DNA of 38,299 nucleotides from Bacteroidetes bacterium ADurb.Bin302. Its GTDB lineage: Bacteria > Bacteroidota > Bacteroidia > Bacteroidales > Paludibacteraceae. Positions 32,779 through 38,299 of this stretch are shown in pieces. The notes beneath the pieces were generated by a model. That model saw nothing but the letters and a program-made list of their open reading frames with translations, did not search any database and had not been told where the DNA came from. A program made the translations under genes and the position numbers. The stretch lies in contig MWBK01000114.1 of the NCBI GenBank assembly GCA_002069025.1, positions 1 to 38,299 on the forward strand, given 5' to 3'. The first letter of the stretch is position 1. Every line of letters starts with the position of its first letter.

Positions 32779-34050
32779 CTAAGTACAAGTTTTAGCTAAT
32801 TTAAAAAACCAAAAACCTCTGATTATAATAATTAGTGATGATAATAAGCTGTATAACAGTATGGTCACATAAAAATCATTTATTGCAATACCGATAATGA
32901 TTGCCATTACTCTTACTACTGTAATTGTGATCTCAAACAACATATCTGTACGCTGTTTGTTTAATATATCAGGAATACAACTAAAAGGATAAAACCACAA
33001 TAAGCAAGCTAACCATGGTAGCATCAAACGAATATATTCGCCGGCATCTCTCCATGTTTCGCCAAGTAGCCACGAACATGTTGCAGGTAATACTAAATAT
33101 AAGACTCCGAATCCTACAATAATAGTTGGTATAGAATATTTAAAGTACTTCTTAATCATCGGAACTGCGCTTGTATGCTCTTTTATGCAATAACTTATTT
33201 TTTGAGTAATAGTTTGCGAAAGGGCATTGTTTATAAGTATTATTGGTCTCATAGATAGAGCAATAGCCATTCCGAATATACCTATTTTTGCCATTCCGAA
33301 ATACGGGCTTAGCAGCAAGACAAGTAAGTTCGAACCAAAATAATTTATTAGGTTTCGAGGTAATGCATATCTTGGAAAATCTGCATATTTTGATGCGGTT
33401 TGTCTTAATTCGCTAAAGTTGCCGTATTTAAAAAATGACTTAAAGTATTTCTTGCAATGAATTAATGAAATAGAAATAGCCGTTATTTGTCCTATTATGG
33501 TACCAATAATTAATCCGTATCCCGATTGAATTATACCAAAAACAGTTTTTAATCCTGAGTTTGAGGCGTTAAGTGTAATTTGATATTCTGCGATATGCTT
33601 AAATGATTTTTGCCTTATAAACCAATAATTTATACAAGACCATAAACCTCCACTCAAAACAAACAAAGGCAAATAGATTAGCGAATCAGCTAAGTCAGTA
33701 GTGTTGAATAAATCGGCGGTAAAAGTTTTAAAAAAAGCCGGTAATAAAGAAATTAGTGTGGCAATGATAATGCAATATGCGCATAAACGCACACAAGTTA
33801 ATGAATCTTTTTCTTGCTTAGGTAATATTATGCTATAATGAAAGGCTCCTGTTGATAGTATCACTATACAACCTCCTATACTTAAGAATAAGTTAAAAAC
33901 ACCAAAGTCATCAGGTGAATATAATCGCGTTAAGACGGGATAAATTAACAATGATATAGCTTGCGCAATAATATTCCCGCTTATAAGAGTCGCTGTATGA
34001 CGAATAAATTCGCGAGATACTAATTTCTTTATGTTAACTAATGCGCGCAT
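32779..34050 (-). CDS. Wzx-type polysaccharide flippase
   Basis: This 423-residue membrane protein has about twelve hydrophobic helices, typical of the MOP-superfamily flippases that move undecaprenyl-linked oligosaccharides across the inner membrane. The N terminus (TLISGNIIAQAISLLIYPVLTRLYSPDDFGVFNLFLS) is the classical Wzx opening. No Wzy polymerase or glycosyltransferase is nearby in the window. The start overlaps the asparagine-synthetase-like gene by 13 bases, implying coupled translation. Confidence 0.9.
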   Translation of the reverse strand: MRALVNIKKLVSREFIRHTATLISGNIIAQAISLLIYPVLTRLYSPDDFGVFNLFLSIGGCIVILSTGAFHYSIILPKQEKDSLTCVRLCAYCIIIATLISLLPAFFKTFTADLFNTTDLADSLIYLPLFVLSGGLWSCINYWFIRQKSFKHIAEYQITLNASNSGLKTVFGIIQSGYGLIIGTIIGQITAISISLIHCKKYFKSFFKYGNFSELRQTASKYADFPRYALPRNLINYFGSNLLVLLLSPYFGMAKIGIFGMAIALSMRPIILINNALSQTITQKISYCIKEHTSAVPMIKKYFKYSIPTIIVGFGVLYLVLPATCSWLLGETWRDAGEYIRLMLPWLACLLWFYPFSCIPDILNKQRTDMLFEITITVVRVMAIIIGIAINDFYVTILLYSLLSSLIIIIRGFWFFKLAKTCT

Positions 34051-35588
34051 AAATTCTGTTTAACTTGGTATAGGTACCAAAGTGCCATAATTTCATTTGG
34101 GTTATTAGTTTTTGTTTTAATGCCGACTTTCGCAAGTTCTTTTATGAATGGTTTTAATATATCGTTCATTCCCACTAAATCAGGCGTATGTGATAGTGAA
34201 ACCGCTATTTTTAGAGGGAGCATTCTTTTGATAAACGACTTAATACAATGAAGTCTTAAATCCATATCACTTGCTTGTAGTCTGCCTTTAAAACTTATGC
34301 CTAGTGGTCCAAATAGGCTAGAATCCAAATAATTATGATAAAATTTTTGGTTCTGCTTTAATGATGGATCCAATGTTTTAAAAAAGTCCATCATTTCAAT
34401 ATCCCAAAAAGGTAAAGCTATATCAAAACCAAAATAACTATATACGCGAGTGGCACTATTAATGTATTTCGCAAGTCTATTTTTGATTACAAAATCGTCA
34501 AAGTTAGATGTCCTAAGTGTTTTTTCCTTCTTTTGTAATAGCTTGGTAATCTTATTTTGCAGTTCTTTATTTCGTCCTAAAAAACTTTGGTCTTCTAATA
34601 CTTTAACAGCCATATATGATGCTGTACTATGCTGTGTAATATGGTTTTTACTACTATGACTACCGGCCAAGCAATCACCGCTGTGACCCGGAACAAAAAC
34701 AGCATCATATTCAGCAATCCCATTTTCTTTAAGCCATTTAACAGAAAAAAAATCGAACGTCCATATTTTGTTACATAGTTGTCCGACATACTTACAATAG
34801 TCCAAAAAATCAACATCTTTGGATAAATCGCATTTTTTTGCCATTAATGTATTGTCTATGCAATAATGCTTAAAACCTAAGCTTTTAGCAACTGATTTTG
34901 CAATTTCGACCTCTTCACTATTCTCATCACCTATGGTATAGCAAATAATATTTTTGTAATTGAGCCGATATAACATAGCAACTATAAGACGAGAATCATA
35001 ACCTCCGCTTAACGGAACAATTACCTGTCTACCATTAATATATTCAATTAATCTTCCAAAAATATTAAGCAAGGCAACCGAAAACTGATACTGTATATCA
35101 ATATTGTTTATCTCATTTTTATAGATACGATAAGAATAATATGATGATGTTTTTACCGAGTTGTTGCTAATGCTTGCATAAGTCATTGGCTCAATTCTGT
35201 GTATACCATTAATGAGAGTTTTGCTATTAAGAGTATAATTAAGATTTAAATAATCGGTTTCCGCATTTTTATCTATTGTCTCATTGCCTTTTAATAGCGA
35301 ATATACATTGTCAGAAAGGAAACATTTGTTATTGTAATTGCGGTAATACAACGGAAGCGTTCCTGCAATATCACCTGCGGCAAGAACCCCTTGTGATGTC
35401 TCTATTATAACTTGAAAAATTCCATTTAATTGCTTTATTTTTTTTGAAAAATCTTCTTCGGTTTGTATGCCTGAAAATAAAGACAACAATTTTTCCGATT
35501 TAATAAAATTTGATTGTTCATCAAAACAATATCCGCGAACAAAACATTTTTGTCCGCGAATCCAAGAATGAGAAAGTATATATTCCAT
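34038..35588 (-). CDS. Asparagine-synthetase-like protein without glutaminase cysteine
   Basis: This 516-residue protein has the two-domain layout of AsnB. The N-terminal Ntn-like part (about 1-150) has LNGIFQVIIET and GVLAAGDIAGTLPLYY but starts MEYILSHSW, so the Cys2 nucleophile is missing. The synthetase domain carries the PP-loop IVPLSGGYDSRLIVAML (about 190-206), FVPGHSGDCLAGS, and a C-terminal helical region. Such proteins in polysaccharide loci are thought to amidate acidic sugars or make other amides by adenylation. Here ammonia or another amine would have to be the nucleophile. It is packed with the flippase, acetyltransferase and FemAB-like genes, 30 bp behind the PepSY-like gene. 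Confidence 0.83.
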   Translation of the reverse strand: MEYILSHSWIRGQKCFVRGYCFDEQSNFIKSEKLLSLFSGIQTEEDFSKKIKQLNGIFQVIIETSQGVLAAGDIAGTLPLYYRNYNNKCFLSDNVYSLLKGNETIDKNAETDYLNLNYTLNSKTLINGIHRIEPMTYASISNNSVKTSSYYSYRIYKNEINNIDIQYQFSVALLNIFGRLIEYINGRQVIVPLSGGYDSRLIVAMLYRLNYKNIICYTIGDENSEEVEIAKSVAKSLGFKHYCIDNTLMAKKCDLSKDVDFLDYCKYVGQLCNKIWTFDFFSVKWLKENGIAEYDAVFVPGHSGDCLAGSHSSKNHITQHSTASYMAVKVLEDQSFLGRNKELQNKITKLLQKKEKTLRTSNFDDFVIKNRLAKYINSATRVYSYFGFDIALPFWDIEMMDFFKTLDPSLKQNQKFYHNYLDSSLFGPLGISFKGRLQASDMDLRLHCIKSFIKRMLPLKIAVSLSHTPDLVGMNDILKPFIKELAKVGIKTKTNNPNEIMALWYLYQVKQNLCAH

Positions 35589-35618
35589 GTTTATAAAGAG
35601 AACACTAATAATAGATTA

Positions 35619-36056
35619 TTATAAATCGATTTCTAAAAGTTGTCCTCTTAGGTTAAATTTTAGTTCAAGTCCGTTTGATAATTTTACTTCATATGTTTTT
35701 TTGCCCCTTTCGATACTTACGATATTTTTGTCAGGGTATTTTTCTTTTATATATGACGAAATCTCATTAGGAAGAAGTTCGTCCGGTACAATGCAAGTTT
35801 TGCATTCGTAATCTTTCCATTCTCCTTGTTTGTTAAATTCAATACTATTACCGCTTTTAAATGTGATTTCGTATGCAGAATCGAAAAATTCGGGATCGTA
35901 TTTTGCGTATGCAACTGTTTCGTTAGGGAAGTATTTCTTAATAAACTGTTGAGAAACAACCGGAAGTTGGTCTGTAGTAATCATATCTTCGTTATCTGCA
36001 TAAGCAGCAAACGAAAAGAATGACGTACAAACTAATAAAATCAGTGCTTTTTTCAT
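35619..36056 (-). CDS. Exported PepSY-like (DUF2874) protein
   Basis: This 145-residue protein has a signal peptide (about 1-20, ending AYA). Two similar halves follow: one around AYEITFKSGNSIEFNKQGEWKDYE, the other around TYEVKLSNGLELKFNLRGQLLEID. This is the repeated beta-lactamase-inhibitor-like fold of the PepSY_like family, abundant in Bacteroidota and of unknown function. It leads the surface-polymer genes with a 30-bp gap and no terminator, so they may be one transcript. It has its own promoter, divergent from metG. Confidence 0.85.
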   Translation of the reverse strand: MKKALILLVCTSFFSFAAYADNEDMITTDQLPVVSQQFIKKYFPNETVAYAKYDPEFFDSAYEITFKSGNSIEFNKQGEWKDYECKTCIVPDELLPNEISSYIKEKYPDKNIVSIERGKKTYEVKLSNGLELKFNLRGQLLEIDL

Positions 36057-36087
36057 TACAGTGTGGTTTTAATTGTTAGACATACCA

Positions 36088-36095
36088 CAAATGTA
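36088..36095 (-). promoter_or_regulatory. -7 box of the PepSY-like gene and cluster
   Basis: TACATTTG on the minus strand, 31 bp before the ATG at 36056. The -33 element is weak. Confidence 0.5.
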
Positions 36096-36117
36096 CAATA
36101 AATTCAGTAAAAAGCAT

Positions 36118-36125
36118 TATTTTTG
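36118..36125 (+). promoter_or_regulatory. -7 box of metG
   Basis: TATTTTTG matches the consensus. RNA would start near 36131, so the TTG at 36123 that opens the longest frame cannot be the start codon and the ATG at 36144 is used. Confidence 0.6.
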
Positions 36126-36143
36126 CAATTTAAAACGAAAAAC

Positions 36144-38186
36144 ATGCAAAAGAAATTCAAGCGTACTACTGTTACTTCGGCTTTACCATACGCAAATGGT
36201 CCGGTTCATATAGGTCACTTGGCAGGAGTTTACGTGCCTGCTGATATTTATGTTCGTTATTTGCGCCTTAAAGGAGAAGATGTGCTTTTTATAGGTGGTT
36301 CTGACGAACACGGAGTACCTATTACAATAAAAGCAAAGAAAGAAGGTTTAAGGCCAAAAGATATAGTAGATCGTTATCATAGTATCATTAAAAAATCATT
36401 TGAAGAATTCGGTATTTCGTTTGATATATATTCTAGAACTACTAGTAAAACTCATCATGAAGTGGCATCGCAAATCTTTAAAACCATATATGATAAGGGT
36501 GGATTTGTTGAGAAAACTTCTGAGCAATATTATGATGAGGAGGCTAAGCAATTTTTAGCTGATAGATACATCACCGGCGAATGCCCTCATTGTCACAATC
36601 AAGATGCATACGGTGATCAGTGTGAGAAATGTGGAACGTCTTTATCACCACTAGAATTGATTAATCCTAAATCTGCAATAAGCGGTAGTAAGCCTGTATT
36701 GAAGGAAACTAAGCACTGGTATTTGCCTTTGGATAAATACGAGAATTGGTTGCGCGAGTGGATCTTAGATGGACACAAAGAATGGAAAACCAATGTTTAC
36801 GGACAATGCAAAAGTTGGTTAGACATGGGATTGCAGCCGCGAGCAGTAAGTCGTGATTTGGATTGGGGAATTCCATTGCCGATTGAAAATACCGAGGGGA
36901 AAGTTTTATATGTTTGGTTTGATGCTCCAATAGGATATATTTCAAACACAAAAGAATTACTTCCTAATGATTGGGAAAAATGGTGGAAATCTGAGGATAC
37001 ACGTTTGCTTCATTTTATAGGCAAGGACAATATAGTATTTCATTGCATAGTATTTCCAACAATGCTTAAGGCAGAGGGTTCATATATTTTGCCTGATAAT
37101 GTTCCTGCAAATGAATTTTTAAATTTAGAGGGCGACAAGATTTCAACATCTAGAAACTGGGCAGTTTGGTTGAATGAATATCTGGTTGATTTTCCGGGTA
37201 AACAGGATGTTTTACGTTATGTGTTAACGGCAAATGCACCTGAAACAAAGGATAACGATTTTACATGGAAAGATTTTCAGGCACGCAACAATAACGAATT
37301 AGTTGCTATATACGGGAACTTTGTAAATAGAACATTGGTCCTTACGCAAAAGTATTTTGATGGGAAAATACCTGCTTGTGGCGAATTAACTGAATGTGAT
37401 TCTGCAACTCTTAAAGAATTTGCTGATGTTAAGAAAAGTGTAGAAGATTTGCTTGATGTGTTCAAGTTTAGAGATGCTCAAAAAGAAGCTATGAACTTGG
37501 CACGTATTGGGAATAAATATTTAGCAGATACAGAACCTTGGAAGTTAGCCAAAACAGATATGAAGCGAGTCGAAACTATTATGTATTTGGCTTTGCAGAT
37601 AACAGCTAATTTGGCAATTGCATTTGAGCCGTTCTTACCATTCAGCTCTCAAAAATTGCGCAATCTTCTTAATATGGATTCGTTTAATTGGAATGAATTG
37701 GGACGTACCGATTTATTGAAGACAGGCGAATCTGTTTCACAACCTGAACTATTATTTGAGAAAATAGAAGACGATGCAATTGAAGCTCAGATACAGCGTC
37801 TTTTAAATATTAAACAACAAAATGCGCTGAATAATTTTAAACCTGCAGAAATTAAACAACAAGTCAGTTTTGATGATTTCGGCAAACTTGATATAAGAGT
37901 AGGTACAATTTTAGAATGTGTTAAAGTACCAAAAGCTGATAAGCTATTGCAATTTAAGATTGACGATGGGATGGGAGGAAGAACAATTGTATCCGGCATA
38001 GCTAAGTATTATCCTAATCCTGAAGTTTTAGTAGGAAAACAAATTTGTTTTATAGCAAACTTTGAAAGCAGAAAACTTAAAGGAGTAGAAAGTCAAGGAA
38101 TGATTTTGAGTGCTGAGGATTCGGATGGAAGATTGGTAGTTGTATCTCCGAGTGATATAGTAAGAAGCGGTGTAAGTGTATGTTGA
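36144..38186 (+). CDS. metG: Methionyl-tRNA synthetase
   Basis: The enzyme charges both initiator and elongator tRNA-Met. The 680-residue protein has the HIGH motif in [13 protein letters not shown], a zinc knuckle [18 protein letters not shown] of the four-cysteine type, and the KMSKS equivalent in [12 protein letters not shown]. It also has an anticodon-binding helical domain and a C-terminal tRNA-binding OB domain ([25 protein letters not shown], about 580-680) that also dimerises the enzyme. The start at 36144 follows from the promoter position. It is followed ten bases later by the partial gene at the window edge. Confidence 0.97.
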   Translation: MQKKFKRTTVTSALPYANGPVHIGHLAGVYVPADIYVRYLRLKGEDVLFIGGSDEHGVPITIKAKKEGLRPKDIVDRYHSIIKKSFEEFGISFDIYSRTTSKTHHEVASQIFKTIYDKGGFVEKTSEQYYDEEAKQFLADRYITGECPHCHNQDAYGDQCEKCGTSLSPLELINPKSAISGSKPVLKETKHWYLPLDKYENWLREWILDGHKEWKTNVYGQCKSWLDMGLQPRAVSRDLDWGIPLPIENTEGKVLYVWFDAPIGYISNTKELLPNDWEKWWKSEDTRLLHFIGKDNIVFHCIVFPTMLKAEGSYILPDNVPANEFLNLEGDKISTSRNWAVWLNEYLVDFPGKQDVLRYVLTANAPETKDNDFTWKDFQARNNNELVAIYGNFVNRTLVLTQKYFDGKIPACGELTECDSATLKEFADVKKSVEDLLDVFKFRDAQKEAMNLARIGNKYLADTEPWKLAKTDMKRVETIMYLALQITANLAIAFEPFLPFSSQKLRNLLNMDSFNWNELGRTDLLKTGESVSQPELLFEKIEDDAIEAQIQRLLNIKQQNALNNFKPAEIKQQVSFDDFGKLDIRVGTILECVKVPKADKLLQFKIDDGMGGRTIVSGIAKYYPNPEVLVGKQICFIANFESRKLKGVESQGMILSAEDSDGRLVVVSPSDIVRSGVSVC

Positions 38187-38196
38187 TTTATAAATC

Positions 38197-38299
38197 ATGG
38201 AAGAATCAGTAAAAAAACAAATTATAATTGCTCAGATAAGTGAAATTACCGAGTACATTATATATCGCAAATTAGCATCAATAGAAAAGGATTCAGCGA
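38197..38299 (+). CDS. Partial gene, possibly ferritin-like/VIT-family
   Basis: Thirty-four codons are visible before the window ends: MEESVKKQIIIAQISEITEY and then IIYRKLASIEKDSA. The E-I-T-E-Y-x-x-Y-x-x-L-A pattern resembles the N-terminal ferritin-like (rubrerythrin-type) helix found in front of VIT1/CCC1 iron or manganese transporters, judged from memory of the pattern only. It starts ten bases after metG and is probably co-transcribed. Confidence 0.45.
   Translation, partial: MEESVKKQIIIAQISEITEYIIYRKLASIEKDSA

Noticed and set aside
1..38299. CRISPR arrays, insertion sequences, phage or integrative-element genes
   Set aside because: I looked for spaced direct repeats, terminal inverted repeats with transposase motifs, and integrase motifs and found none.

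Overview
The window is bacterial chromosome from an AT-rich member of the Bacteroidota, most likely the order Bacteroidales. Three things point there. Promoter-like TAnnTTTG (-7) boxes, several with a TTTG or TTG at about 19-22 bp, sit in front of most transcription units, and Shine-Dalgarno sequences are scarce. The gene content is typical of the group: a SPOR protein, PepSY-like protein, CotH lipoprotein, TonB receptor with PnuT behind a TPP riboswitch, YciO paralog and FemAB-like protein. Many predicted exported proteins have Bacteroidales-style lipoboxes. Nothing looks like a phage, IS element, integron or CRISPR array.

Layout. 1-1.9 kb (minus): lepB (cut by the window edge), dapB, yraN. 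2.05-4.02 kb (plus): a small ribbon-helix-helix-like protein, tadA and tyrS as a tight operon. 4.03-4.41 kb: tRNA-Gln(TTG) and a CAT-anticodon tRNA, each with its own promoter and terminator, facing each other. 4.4-6.1 kb (plus): a HAD phosphatase and ribF, ending in a bidirectional terminator shared with carB. 6.1-14.4 kb: carAB (minus) diverging from glmS and a long, divergent purF-like gene (plus), so three glutamine amidotransferases sit together. 14.4-20.0 kb: recJ (minus) diverging from a sua5, undecaprenyl-phosphate sugar transferase and ClC channel operon. 20.0-21.3 kb: a CotH lipoprotein. 21.4-24.3 kb: a TPP riboswitch, TonB-dependent receptor and PnuT, a thiamine uptake operon. 24.3-25.2 kb: decayed ground with two remnants of exported-protein genes. 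25.2-27.4 kb: an unknown lipoprotein and an alkaline-phosphatase-fold protein that has lost its catalytic residues. 27.4-29.5 kb (minus): a SPOR protein, a Cthe_2159-type lipoprotein and yciO as an operon. 29.6-31.1 kb (minus): comF and birA. 31.2-36.1 kb (minus): a compact surface-polymer cluster (PepSY-like, asparagine-synthetase-like, Wzx-like flippase, hexapeptide acetyltransferase, FemAB/GNAT-like) with no glycosyltransferase in the window. 36.1-38.3 kb (plus): metG and the start of a probable ferritin-like gene.

Most of the window is housekeeping. The points most worth a second look are: a 24-bp element found at two distant promoters in the same orientation and at nearly the same distance; the intact but catalytically stripped phosphatase-fold protein; the asparagine-synthetase-like enzyme that lacks its glutaminase cysteine and is packed with a flippase and two acyl/aminoacyl-transferase-like genes; overlapping divergent promoters at two loci; and the gene-decay patch behind the thiamine operon. 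Start sites were revised for several genes where the promoter, the upstream stop or the family's usual N terminus argues against the longest reading frame.
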